A stretch of DNA of 64,000 nucleotides from Tritrichomonas musculus (GCA_039105265.1 JAPFFF010000082.1:1-64000); one strand, 5' to 3'; counted from the stretch's first letter, positions 1 to 11,348 are shown. Translations and numbers: made by a program. The notes: generated by a model not told the origin, from the sequence alone.

Positions 1-131
1 CTCTGTTCATTTGTGAGAAATGTTAGATTAAGAATAACTGAGATTAAGCTTTAATTTTTACTGATTTTACTTAATTTCGAAATCGTTTATAATTATCTTA
101 CAAAAGTGTTTGAGATTTGTGTTTTATTTAA

Positions 132-262
132 CTCTGTTCACTTGTGAGAAACGTTTGAATAAGAATAACTGAGATTAAGCTTTAATTTTTACTGATTTTA
201 CTTAATTTCGAAATCGTTTATAATTATCTTACAAAAGTGTTTGAGATTTGTGTTTTATTTAA
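132..262 (+). repeat. Class A satellite unit (reference phase for unit positions)
   Basis: This is a full 131-bp class A unit, used here to number unit positions. It begins CTCTGTTCAC and ends GTTTTATTTAA. It contains the 8-bp palindrome AAACGTTT (18-25), AAGCTT (46-51), the 10-bp palindrome ATTTCGAAAT (74-83), CGTTTATAA (84-92) and ACAAAAGTG (100-108). Class A is defined by GAGATTAAGC at 40-49. Variable positions across the array are mainly 10 (C/T), 21-28, 31 (A/G), 38 (C/T), 42, 46, 47, 49, 56, 61, 63, 89-90 and 119 (G/A). The remainder is nearly invariant. Confidence 0.95.
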
Positions 263-392
263 CTCTGTTCACTTGTGAGAAACGTTGAATAAGAATAATT
301 GATATTGCGATTTAATCTTTATTGATTTTACTTAATTTCGAAATCGTTTTTAATTATCTTACAAAAGTGTTTGAGATTTGTGTTTTATTTAA
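263..392 (+). repeat. 130-bp unit (1-bp deletion)
   Basis: A class B unit that has lost one T in the CGTTTGAA segment (reads AAACGTTGAATAAG). It is one of only six units in the window that are not 131 bp. Confidence 0.92.
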
Positions 393-523
393 CTCTGTTC
401 ACTTGTGAGAAACGTTTGAATAAGAATAACTGAGATTAAGCTTTAATTTTTACTGATTTTACTTAATTTCGAAATCGTTTATAATTATCTTACAAAAGTG
501 TTTGAGATTTGTGTTTTATTTAA

Positions 524-655
524 CTCTGTTTCACTTGTGAGAAACGTTTGAATAAGAATAATTGATATTGCGATTTAATCTTTATTGATTTTACTTAATT
601 TCGAAATCGTTTTTAATTATCTTACAAAAGTGTTTGAGATTTGTGTTTTATTTAA
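524..655 (+). repeat. 132-bp unit (1-bp insertion)
   Basis: A class B unit with an extra T near its start (CTCTGTTTCACTTG instead of CTCTGTTCACTTG). Confidence 0.92.
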
Positions 656-917
656 CTCTGTTCATTTGTGAGAAATGTTAGAATAAGAATAACTGAGATT
701 AAGCTTTAATTTTTACTGATTTTACTTAATTTCGAAATCGTTTTTAATTATCTTACAAAAGTGTTTGAGATTTGTGTTTTATTTAACTCTGTTCATTTGT
801 GAGAAACGTTTGAATAAGAATAACTGAGATTAAGCTTTAATTTTTACTGATTTTACTTAATTTCGAAATCGTTTTTAATTATCTTACAAAAGTGTTTGAG
901 ATTTATGTTTTATTTAA

Positions 918-1047
918 CTCTGTTCACTTGTGAGAAACGTTTGAATAAGAATAATTGATATTGCGATTTAATCTTTATTGATTTTACTTAATTTCGAATC
1001 GTTTTTAATTATCTTACAAAAGTGTTTGAGATTTGTGTTTTATTTAA
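918..1047 (+). repeat. 130-bp unit (1-bp deletion in the conserved core)
   Basis: A class B unit in which TTTCGAAATCG has become TTTCGAATCG (one A lost at about 998). This breaks the 10-bp palindrome ATTTCGAAAT but keeps TTCGAA. Changes in this segment are otherwise very rare in the array. Confidence 0.92.
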
Positions 1048-1571
1048 CTCTGTTCACTTGTGAGAAACGTTTGAATAGGAATAATTGAGATTAAGCTTTA
1101 ATTTTTACTGATTTTACTTAATTTCGAAATCGTTTATAATTATCTTACAAAAGTGTTTGAGATTTATGTTTTATTTAACTCTGTTCACTTGTGAGAAACG
1201 TTTGAATAAGAATAATTGATATTGCGATTTAATCTTTATTGATTTTACTTAATTTCGAAATCGTTTATAATTATCTTACAAAAGTGTTTGAGATTTGTGT
1301 TTTATTTAACTCTGTTCACTTGTGAGAAACGTTTGAATAGGAATAATTGAGATTAAGCTTTAATTTTTACTGATTTTACTTAATTTCGAAATCGTTTATA
1401 ATTATCTTACAAAAGTGTTTGAGATTTGTGTTTTATTTAACTCTGTTCACTTGTGAGAAACGTTTGAATAGGAATAATTGATATTGCGATTTAATTTTTA
1501 CTGATTTTACTTAATTTCGAAATCGTTTTTAATTATCTTACAAAAGTGTTTGAGATTTGTGTTTTATTTAA

Positions 1572-1702
1572 CTCTGTTCACTTGTGAGAAACGTTTGAAT
1601 AAGAATAATTGATATTGCGATTTAATCTTTATTGATTTTACTTAATTTCGAAATCGTTTTTAATTATCTTACAAAAGTGTTTGAGATTTGTGTTTTATTT
1701 AA
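1572..1702 (+). repeat. Class B satellite unit (exemplar)
   Basis: This is a 131-bp unit of the second main class. It differs from class A by T42, G46, C47, A49, C56 and T61, giving GATATTGCGATTT in place of GAGATTAAGCTTT. This removes AAGCTT and adds a CpG. On the minus strand it creates an AATAAA hexamer at the CTTTATTG segment. Class B units are scattered through the whole window, often singly between class A units and sometimes in runs (39907-41085). A recurrent subtype keeps class A-like bases at 56 and 61 (TAATTTTTACTG), as at 1441-1571, and looks like a B/A mosaic from conversion or exchange. Confidence 0.93.
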
Positions 1703-1834
1703 CTCTGTTCACTTGTGAGAAACGTTTGAATAAGAATAATTGATATTGCGATTTAATCTTTATTGATTTTACTTAATTTCGAAATCGTTTTTTAATTATC
1801 TTACAAAAGTGTTTGAGATTTGTGTTTTATTTAA
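1703..1834 (+). repeat. 132-bp unit (1-bp insertion in a T run)
   Basis: A class B unit with one extra T after AAATCG (six T instead of five before AATTATC), as expected from slippage in a homopolymer. Confidence 0.92.
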
Positions 1835-1965
1835 CTCTGTTCATTTGTGAGAAATGTTAGAATAAGAATAACTGAGATTAAGCTTTAATTTTTACTGATT
1901 TTACTTAATTTCGAAATCGTTTTTAATTATCTTACAAAAGTGTTTGAGATTTGTGTTTTATTTAA
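1835..1965 (+). repeat. Class A' satellite unit (AAATGTTAG variant)
   Basis: A class A unit in which AAACGTTTG at positions 18-26 is replaced by AAATGTTAG. It therefore loses the AAACGTTT palindrome and its CpG. It has T10, C38, the class A AAGCTT and, here, CGTTTTT at 84-90. The same unit recurs at 2228, 3538, 3931, 4324, 4717, 5769, 8203, 8596, 8989, 9908, 13314, 13707, 14886, 15279, 15672, 16065, 16982, 20388, 20781, 22353, 22746, 23139, 30737 and 48029. It is common in the first third and rare later. It marks the first unit of the 393-bp higher-order repeat. Confidence 0.93.
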
Positions 1966-2358
1966 CTCTGTTCATTTGTGAGAAACGTTTGAATAAGAAT
2001 AACTGAGATTAAGCTTTAATTTTTACTGATTTTACTTAATTTCGAAATCGTTTATAATTATCTTACAAAAGTGTTTGAGATTTGTGTTTTATTTAACTCT
2101 GTTCACTTGTGAGAAACGTTTGAATAAGAATAATTGATATTGCGATTTAATCTTTATTGATTTTACTTAATTTCGAAATCGTTTTTAATTATCTTACAAA
2201 AGTGTTTGAGATTTGTGTTTTATTTAACTCTGTTCATTTGTGAGAAATGTTAGAATAAGAATAACTGAGATTAAGCTTTAATTTTTACTGATTTTACTTA
2301 ATTTCGAAATCGTTTTTAATTATCTTACAAAAGTGTTTGAGATTTGTGTTTTATTTAA
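1835..2358 (+). repeat. Short 3-unit higher-order repeat run
   Basis: Units run A' (1835), T/aac class A with CGTTTAT (1966), class B (2097), then A' again (2228). This is the same order as the longer 393-bp run at 3538-4716. The next cycle breaks because a T/aac T61 unit occupies the class B position (2490). Confidence 0.82.
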
Positions 2359-3537
2359 CTCTGTTCATTTGTGAGAAACGTTTGAATAAGAATAACTGAG
2401 ATTAAGCTTTAATTTTTACTGATTTTACTTAATTTCGAAATCGTTTATAATTATCTTACAAAAGTGTTTGAGATTTGTGTTTTATTTAACTCTGTTCATT
2501 TGTGAGAAACGTTTGAATAAGAATAACTGAGATTAAGCTTTAATTTTTATTGATTTTACTTAATTTCGAAATCGTTTTTAATTATCTTACAAAAGTGTTT
2601 GAGATTTGTGTTTTATTTAACTCTGTTCACTTGTGAGAAACGTTTGAATAAGAATAATTGATATTGCGATTTAATCTTTATTGATTTTACTTAATTTCGA
2701 AATCGTTTTTAATTATCTTACAAAAGTGTTTGAGATTTGTGTTTTATTTAACTCTGTTCACTTGTGAGAAACGTTTGAATAAGAATAACTGAGATTAAGC
2801 TTTAATTTTTACTGATTTTACTTAATTTCGAAATCGTTTTTAATTATCTTACAAAAGTGTTTGAGATTTGTGTTTTATTTAACTCTGTTCATTTGTGAGA
2901 AACGTTTGAATAAGAATAACTGAGATTAAGCTTTAATTTTTATTGATTTTACTTAATTTCGAAATCGTTTATAATTATCTTACAAAAGTGTTTGAGATTT
3001 GTGTTTTATTTAACTCTGTTCATTTGTGAGAAACGTTTGAATAAGAATAACTGAGATTAAGCTTTAATTTTTATTGATTTTACTTAATTTCGAAATCGTT
3101 TTTAATTATCTTACAAAAGTGTTTGAGATTTGTGTTTTATTTAACTCTGTTCATTTGTGAGAAACGTTTGAATAAGAATAACTGAGATTAAGCTTTAATT
3201 TTTACTGATTTTACTTAATTTCGAAATCGTTTTTAATTATCTTACAAAAGTGTTTGAGATTTGTGTTTTATTTAACTCTGTTCACTTGTGAGAAACGTTT
3301 GAATAGGAATAATTGATATTGCGATTTAATTTTTACTGATTTTACTTAATTTCGAAATCGTTTTTAATTATCTTACAAAAGTGTTTGAGATTTGTGTTTT
3401 ATTTAACTCTGTTCACTTGTGAGAAACGTTTGAATAAGAATAATTGATATTGCGATTTAATCTTTATTGATTTTACTTAATTTCGAAATCGTTTTTAATT
3501 ATCTTACAAAAGTGTTTGAGATTTGTGTTTTATTTAA

Positions 3538-4716
3538 CTCTGTTCATTTGTGAGAAATGTTAGAATAAGAATAACTGAGATTAAGCTTTAATTTTTACTG
3601 ATTTTACTTAATTTCGAAATCGTTTTTAATTATCTTACAAAAGTGTTTGAGATTTGTGTTTTATTTAACTCTGTTCATTTGTGAGAAACGTTTGAATAAG
3701 AATAACTGAGATTAAGCTTTAATTTTTACTGATTTTACTTAATTTCGAAATCGTTTATAATTATCTTACAAAAGTGTTTGAGATTTGTGTTTTATTTAAC
3801 TCTGTTCACTTGTGAGAAACGTTTGAATAAGAATAATTGATATTGCGATTTAATCTTTATTGATTTTACTTAATTTCGAAATCGTTTTTAATTATCTTAC
3901 AAAAGTGTTTGAGATTTGTGTTTTATTTAACTCTGTTCATTTGTGAGAAATGTTAGAATAAGAATAACTGAGATTAAGCTTTAATTTTTACTGATTTTAC
4001 TTAATTTCGAAATCGTTTTTAATTATCTTACAAAAGTGTTTGAGATTTGTGTTTTATTTAACTCTGTTCATTTGTGAGAAACGTTTGAATAAGAATAACT
4101 GAGATTAAGCTTTAATTTTTACTGATTTTACTTAATTTCGAAATCGTTTATAATTATCTTACAAAAGTGTTTGAGATTTGTGTTTTATTTAACTCTGTTC
4201 ACTTGTGAGAAACGTTTGAATAAGAATAATTGATATTGCGATTTAATCTTTATTGATTTTACTTAATTTCGAAATCGTTTATAATTATCTTACAAAAGTG
4301 TTTGAGATTTGTGTTTTATTTAACTCTGTTCATTTGTGAGAAATGTTAGAATAAGAATAACTGAGATTAAGCTTTAATTTTTACTGATTTTACTTAATTT
4401 CGAAATCGTTTTTAATTATCTTACAAAAGTGTTTGAGATTTGTGTTTTATTTAACTCTGTTCATTTGTGAGAAACGTTTGAATAAGAATAACTGAGATTA
4501 AGCTTTAATTTTTACTGATTTTACTTAATTTCGAAATCGTTTATAATTATCTTACAAAAGTGTTTGAGATTTGTGTTTTATTTAACTCTGTTCACTTGTG
4601 AGAAACGTTTGAATAAGAATAATTGATATTGCGATTTAATCTTTATTGATTTTACTTAATTTCGAAATCGTTTATAATTATCTTACAAAAGTGTTTGAGA
4701 TTTGTGTTTTATTTAA
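3538..4716 (+). repeat. 393-bp (3-unit) higher-order repeat, three copies
   Basis: Three consecutive 393-bp copies at 3538, 3931 and 4324. Each is made of A' (CGTTTTT), T/aac class A (CGTTTAT) and class B. The AAATGTTAG markers are spaced exactly 393 bp, and a fourth A' begins at 4717. The class B unit is CGTTTTT in the first copy and CGTTTAT in the second and third, so the last two copies are the closest pair. Confidence 0.9.
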
Positions 4717-6943
4717 CTCTGTTCATTTGTGAGAAATGTTAGAATAAGAATAACTGAGATTAAGCTTTAATTTTTACTGATTTTACTTAATTTCGAAATC
4801 GTTTTTAATTATCTTACAAAAGTGTTTGAGATTTGTGTTTTATTTAACTCTGTTCACTTGTGAGAAACGTTTGAATAAGAATAATTGATATTGCGATTTA
4901 ATCTTTATTGATTTTACTTAATTTCGAAATCGTTTTTAATTATCTTACAAAAGTGTTTGAGATTTGTGTTTTATTTAACTCTGTTCACTTGTGAGAAACG
5001 TTTGAATAGGAATAATTGAGATTAAGCTTTAATTTTTACTGATTTTACTTAATTTCGAAATCGTTTATAATTATCTTACAAAAGTGTTTGAGATTTATGT
5101 TTTATTTAACTCTGTTCACTTGTGAGAAACGTTTGAATAAGAATAATTGATATTGCGATTTAATCTTTATTGATTTTACTTAATTTCGAAATCGTTTATA
5201 ATTATCTTACAAAAGTGTTTGAGATTTGTGTTTTATTTAACTCTGTTCACTTGTGAGAAACGTTTGAATAGGAATAATTGAGATTAAGCTTTAATTTTTA
5301 CTGATTTTACTTAATTTCGAAATCGTTTATAATTATCTTACAAAAGTGTTTGAGATTTGTGTTTTATTTAACTCTGTTCACTTGTGAGAAACGTTTGAAT
5401 AAGAATAATTGATATTGCGATTTAATTTTTACTGATTTTACTTAATTTCGAAATCGTTTTTAATTATCTTACAAAAGTGTTTGAGATTTGTGTTTTATTT
5501 AACTCTGTTCACTTGTGAGAAACGTTTGAATAAGAATAATTGATATTGCGATTTAATCTTTATTGATTTTACTTAATTTCGAAATCGTTTTTAATTATCT
5601 TACAAAAGTGTTTGAGATTTGTGTTTTATTTAACTCTGTTCACTTGTGAGAAACGTTTGAATAAGAATAATTGATATTGCGATTTAATCTTTATTGATTT
5701 TACTTAATTTCGAAATCGTTTTTAATTATCTTACAAAAGTGTTTGAGATTTGTGTTTTATTTAACTCTGTTCATTTGTGAGAAATGTTAGAATAAGAATA
5801 ACTGAGATTAAGCTTTAATTTTTACTGATTTTACTTAATTTCGAAATCGTTTTTAATTATCTTACAAAAGTGTTTGAGATTTGTGTTTTATTTAACTCTG
5901 TTCATTTGTGAGAAACGTTTGAATAAGAATAACTGAGATTAAGCTTTAATTTTTACTGATTTTACTTAATTTCGAAATCGTTTTTAATTATCTTACAAAA
6001 GTGTTTGAGATTTGTGTTTTATTTAACTCTGTTCACTTGTGAGAAACGTTTGAATAAGAATAATTGATATTGCGATTTAATCTTTATTGATTTTACTTAA
6101 TTTCGAAATCGTTTTTAATTATCTTACAAAAGTGTTTGAGATTTGTGTTTTATTTAACTCTGTTCATTTGTGAGAAATGTTAGAATAAGAATAACTGAGA
6201 TTAAGCTTTAATTTTTACTGATTTTACTTAATTTCGAAATCGTTTTTAATTATCTTACAAAAGTGTTTGAGATTTGTGTTTTATTTAACTCTGTTCATTT
6301 GTGAGAAACGTTTGAATAAGAATAACTGAGATTAAGCTTTAATTTTTACTGATTTTACTTAATTTCGAAATCGTTTTTAATTATCTTACAAAAGTGTTTG
6401 AGATTTGTGTTTTATTTAACTCTGTTCACTTGTGAGAAACGTTTGAATAAGAATAATTGATATTGCGATTTAATCTTTATTGATTTTACTTAATTTCGAA
6501 ATCGTTTATAATTATCTTACAAAAGTGTTTGAGATTTGTGTTTTATTTAACTCTGTTCACTTGTGAGAAACGTTTGAATAGGAATAATTGAGATTAAGCT
6601 TTAATTTTTACTGATTTTACTTAATTTCGAAATCGTTTATAATTATCTTACAAAAGTGTTTGAGATTTGTGTTTTATTTAACTCTGTTCACTTGTGAGAA
6701 ACGTTTGAATAAGAATAATTGATATTGCGATTTAATTTTTACTGATTTTACTTAATTTCGAAATCGTTTTTAATTATCTTACAAAAGTGTTTGAGATTTG
6801 TGTTTTATTTAACTCTGTTCACTTGTGAGAAACGTTTGAATAAGAATAATTGATATTGCGATTTAATCTTTATTGATTTTACTTAATTTCGAAATCGTTT
6901 TTAATTATCTTACAAAAGTGTTTGAGATTTGTGTTTTATTTAA

Positions 6944-7023
6944 CTCTGTTCATTTGTGAGAAATGTTAGAATAAGAATAACTGAGATTAAGCTTTAATTT
7001 TTTGAGATTTGTGTTTTATTTAA
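6944..7023 (+). repeat. 80-bp truncated satellite unit (51-bp internal deletion)
   Basis: A class A' unit that jumps from GCTTTAATTT directly to TTTGAGATTTGTG, removing the stretch that normally holds the ATTTCGAAAT core. The junction has six T, where the two intact flanks would contribute five and three, so about 2 bp of T microhomology was used. It is the largest structural lesion in the window and lies at the border with a stretch of somewhat different unit mix (7024-8202). Confidence 0.93.
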
Positions 7024-8202
7024 CTCTGTTCACTTGTGAGAAACGTTTGAATAAGAATAATTGAGATTAAGCTTTAATTTTTACTGATTTTACTTAATTT
7101 CGAAATCGTTTTTAATTATCTTACAAAAGTGTTTGAGATTTGTGTTTTATTTAACTCTGTTCATTTGTGAGAAACGTTTGAATAAGAATAATTGATATTG
7201 CGATTTAATTTTTACTGATTTTACTTAATTTCGAAATCGTTTTTAATTATCTTACAAAAGTGTTTGAGATTTGTGTTTTATTTAACTCTGTTCACTTGTG
7301 AGAAACGTTTGAATAAGAATAATTGAGATTAAGCTTTAATTTTTACTGATTTTACTTAATTTCGAAATCGTTTTTAATTATCTTACAAAAGTGTTTGAGA
7401 TTTGTGTTTTATTTAACTCTGTTCACTTGTGAGAAACGTTTGAATAAGAATAATTGAGATTAAGCTTTAATTTTTACTGATTTTACTTAATTTCGAAATC
7501 GTTTTTAATTATCTTACAAAAGTGTTTGAGATTTGTGTTTTATTTAACTCTGTTCACTTGTGAGAAACGTTTGAATAAGAATAATTGATATTGCGATTTA
7601 ATTTTTACTGATTTTACTTAATTTCGAAATCGTTTATAATTATCTTACAAAAGTGTTTGAGATTTGTGTTTTATTTAACTCTGTTCACTTGTGAGAAACG
7701 TTTGAATAAGAATAATTGATATTGCGATTTAATCTTTATTGATTTTACTTAATTTCGAAATCGTTTTTAATTATCTTACAAAAGTGTTTGAGATTTGTGT
7801 TTTATTTAACTCTGTTCATTTGTGAGAAACGTTTGAATAAGAATAATTGAGATTAAGCTTTAATTTTTACTGATTTTACTTAATTTCGAAATCGTTTTTA
7901 ATTATCTTACAAAAGTGTTTGAGATTTGTGTTTTATTTAACTCTGTTCATTTGTGAGAAACGTTTGAATAAGAATAACTGAGATTAAGCTTTAATTTTTA
8001 CTGATTTTACTTAATTTCGAAATCGTTTATAATTATCTTACAAAAGTGTTTGAGATTTGTGTTTTATTTAACTCTGTTCACTTGTGAGAAACGTTTGAAT
8101 AAGAATAATTGATATTGCGATTTAATCTTTATTGATTTTACTTAATTTCGAAATCGTTTTTAATTATCTTACAAAAGTGTTTGAGATTTGTGTTTTATTT
8201 AA
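7024..8202 (+). repeat. Stretch with a distinct unit mix after the 51-bp deletion
   Basis: Nine units in which class A copies mostly have A31 with T38 (AATAAGAATAATTGAG; at 7024, 7286, 7417 and 7810), alternating with class B units that mostly have TTTTTAC (7155, 7548). The A31/T38 combination is scattered elsewhere (for example 8465, 12266, 16327, 53269 and 58902) but not this dense. It begins directly after the truncated unit. Confidence 0.75.
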
Positions 8203-9774
8203 CTCTGTTCATTTGTGAGAAATGTTAGAATAAGAATAACTGAGATTAAGCTTTAATTTTTACTGATTTTACTTAATTTCGAAATCGTTTTTAATTATCT
8301 TACAAAAGTGTTTGAGATTTGTGTTTTATTTAACTCTGTTCATTTGTGAGAAACGTTTGAATAAGAATAATTGATATTGCGATTTAATCTTTATTGATTT
8401 TACTTAATTTCGAAATCGTTTTTAATTATCTTACAAAAGTGTTTGAGATTTGTGTTTTATTTAACTCTGTTCACTTGTGAGAAACGTTTGAATAAGAATA
8501 ATTGAGATTAAGCTTTAATTTTTACTGATTTTACTTAATTTCGAAATCGTTTATAATTATCTTACAAAAGTGTTTGAGATTTGTGTTTTATTTAACTCTG
8601 TTCATTTGTGAGAAATGTTAGAATAAGAATAACTGAGATTAAGCTTTAATTTTTACTGATTTTACTTAATTTCGAAATCGTTTTTAATTATCTTACAAAA
8701 GTGTTTGAGATTTGTGTTTTATTTAACTCTGTTCATTTGTGAGAAACGTTTGAATAAGAATAACTGAGATTAAGCTTTAATTTTTACTGATTTTACTTAA
8801 TTTCGAAATCGTTTATAATTATCTTACAAAAGTGTTTGAGATTTGTGTTTTATTTAACTCTGTTCACTTGTGAGAAACGTTTGAATAAGAATAATTGATA
8901 TTGCGATTTAATCTTTATTGATTTTACTTAATTTCGAAATCGTTTATAATTATCTTACAAAAGTGTTTGAGATTTGTGTTTTATTTAACTCTGTTCATTT
9001 GTGAGAAATGTTAGAATAAGAATAACTGAGATTAAGCTTTAATTTTTACTGATTTTACTTAATTTCGAAATCGTTTTTAATTATCTTACAAAAGTGTTTG
9101 AGATTTGTGTTTTATTTAACTCTGTTCACTTGTGAGAAACGTTTGAATAAGAATAATTGATATTGCGATTTAATCTTTATTGATTTTACTTAATTTCGAA
9201 ATCGTTTTTAATTATCTTACAAAAGTGTTTGAGATTTGTGTTTTATTTAACTCTGTTCACTTGTGAGAAACGTTTGAATAGGAATAATTGAGATTAAGCT
9301 TTAATTTTTACTGATTTTACTTAATTTCGAAATCGTTTATAATTATCTTACAAAAGTGTTTGAGATTTGTGTTTTATTTAACTCTGTTCACTTGTGAGAA
9401 ACGTTTGAATAAGAATAATTGATATTGCGATTTAATCTTTATTGATTTTACTTAATTTCGAAATCGTTTATAATTATCTTACAAAAGTGTTTGAGATTTG
9501 TGTTTTATTTAACTCTGTTCACTTGTGAGAAACGTTTGAATAGGAATAATTGAGATTAAGCTTTAATTTTTACTGATTTTACTTAATTTCGAAATCGTTT
9601 ATAATTATCTTACAAAAGTGTTTGAGATTTGTGTTTTATTTAACTCTGTTCACTTGTGAGAAACGTTTGAATAAGAATAATTGATATTGCGATTTAATTT
9701 TTACTGATTTTACTTAATTTCGAAATCGTTTTTAATTATCTTACAAAAGTGTTTGAGATTTGTGTTTTATTTAA

Positions 9775-9907
9775 CTCTGTTCACTTGTGAGAAACGTTTG
9801 AATAAGAATAATTGATATTAAGCGATTTAATCTTTATTGATTTTACTTAATTTCGAAATCGTTTTTAATTATCTTACAAAAGTGTTTGAGATTTGTGTTT
9901 TATTTAA
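9775..9907 (+). repeat. 133-bp unit (2-bp insertion)
   Basis: A class B unit reading GATATTAAGCGATTT instead of GATATTGCGATTT. The inserted AA makes a hybrid of the class A (ATTAAGC) and class B (ATTGCGA) segments, so this may be an imprecise A/B exchange rather than plain slippage. It is the last unit of aberrant length. Everything downstream stays in 131-bp register. Confidence 0.9.
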
Positions 9908-11217
9908 CTCTGTTCATTTGTGAGAAATGTTAGAATAAGAATAACTGAGATTAAGCTTTAATTTTTACTGATTTTACTTAATTTCGAAATCGTTTTTAAT
10001 TATCTTACAAAAGTGTTTGAGATTTGTGTTTTATTTAACTCTGTTCATTTGTGAGAAACGTTTGAATAAGAATAACTGAGATTAAGCTTTAATTTTTACT
10101 GATTTTACTTAATTTCGAAATCGTTTATAATTATCTTACAAAAGTGTTTGAGATTTGTGTTTTATTTAACTCTGTTCACTTGTGAGAAACGTTTGAATAG
10201 GAATAATTGATATTGCGATTTAATTTTTACTGATTTTACTTAATTTCGAAATCGTTTTTAATTATCTTACAAAAGTGTTTGAGATTTGTGTTTTATTTAA
10301 CTCTGTTCACTTGTGAGAAACGTTTGAATAGGAATAATTGAGATTAAGCTTTAATTTTTACTGATTTTACTTAATTTCGAAATCGTTTATAATTATCTTA
10401 CAAAAGTGTTTGAGATTTGTGTTTTATTTAACTCTGTTCACTTGTGAGAAACGTTTGAATAGGAATAATTGAGATTAAGCTTTAATTTTTACTGATTTTA
10501 CTTAATTTCGAAATCGTTTATAATTATCTTACAAAAGTGTTTGAGATTTGTGTTTTATTTAACTCTGTTCACTTGTGAGAAACGTTTGAATAAGAATAAC
10601 TGAGATTAAGCTTTAATTTTTACTGATTTTACTTAATTTCGAAATCGTTTATAATTATCTTACAAAAGTGTTTGAGATTTGTGTTTTATTTAACTCTGTT
10701 CACTTGTGAGAAACGTTTGAATAAGAATAATTGAGATTAAGCTTTAATTTTTACTGATTTTACTTAATTTCGAAATCGTTTATAATTATCTTACAAAAGT
10801 GTTTGAGATTTGTGTTTTATTTAACTCTGTTCACTTGTGAGAAACGTTTGAATAAGAATAATTGAGATTAAGCTTTAATTTTTACTGATTTTACTTAATT
10901 TCGAAATCGTTTATAATTATCTTACAAAAGTGTTTGAGATTTGTGTTTTATTTAACTCTGTTCACTTGTGAGAAACGTTTGAATAGGAATAATTGAGATT
11001 AAGCTTTAATTTTTACTGATTTTACTTAATTTCGAAATCGTTTTTAATTATCTTACAAAAGTGTTTGAGATTTGTGTTTTATTTAACTCTGTTCACTTGT
11101 GAGAAACGTTTGAATAAGAATAATTGATATTGCGATTTAATCTTTATTGATTTTACTTAATTTCGAAATCGTTTTTAATTATCTTACAAAAGTGTTTGAG
11201 ATTTGTGTTTTATTTAA

Positions 11218-11348
11218 CTCTGTTCATTTGTGAGAAATGTTAGATTAAGAATAATTGAGATTAAGCTTTAATTTTTACTGATTTTACTTAATTTCGAAAT
11301 CGTTTTTAATTATCTTACAAAAGTGTTTGAGATTTGTGTTTTATTTAA
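11218..11348 (+). repeat. TTAGATTAAG-type satellite unit
   Basis: A class A' relative in which AAATGTTAG is followed by ATTAAGAATAATTGAG (T28-like change and T38) rather than AATAAGAATAAC. The same unit occurs at 18292, 28510, 45802, 54186 and 59819, with gaps of 54, 78, 132, 64 and 43 units. A C38 version is at position 1. A C10 version with CTTGTGTGAAATG is at 29296 and 46719. In every T38 copy it is preceded by class B units, so it travels with a larger cassette. Confidence 0.87.

Larger units (their letters stand above)
1048..1834 (+). repeat. 7-unit 'agga' cassette (first of several)
   Basis: The unit order is agga class A with A119 (1048), class B with CGTTTAT, agga class A, agga class B with TTTTTAC, class B, class B, and then A' at 1835. 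The same order, sometimes with one class B fewer or a TTAGATTAAG unit in place of A', starts at 4979, 12528, 19602, 21174, 27855, 45147, 53531 and 59164. A form without A119 starts at 9251. Because it recurs as a block, it behaves as a higher-order unit embedded in the array. Confidence 0.82.

Noticed and set aside
101-108. CAAAA motif, noted in many plant satellites as a possible breakage-rejoining site
   Set aside because: It is present in every full-length unit (unit positions 101-105), but a 5-mer in AT-rich DNA carries little information and the host lineage is unknown.
205-225. CENP-B box-like site around TTTCGAAATCGTTT
   Set aside because: TTCG matches, but the required downstream A and CGGG are absent on both strands. 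It is no better than chance for AT-rich DNA.
1027-1047. AATAAA polyadenylation hexamers on the minus strand
   Set aside because: AATAAA appears in every unit (complement of TTTATT at the unit end) and again in class B. In AT-rich repeats this is expected, and no transcript unit supports it.
1162-1172. Perfect match to the yeast ARS consensus created by A119 (ATTTATGTTTT)
   Set aside because: The 11-bp match is real in A119 units, but the motif is specific to budding-yeast ORC and common by chance at 24% GC. It is not evidence of an origin here.
6944-7023. Insertion-site target duplication at the short unit
   Set aside because: The junction is a plain deletion with about 2 bp of T overlap. 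No foreign sequence or flanking duplication is present.
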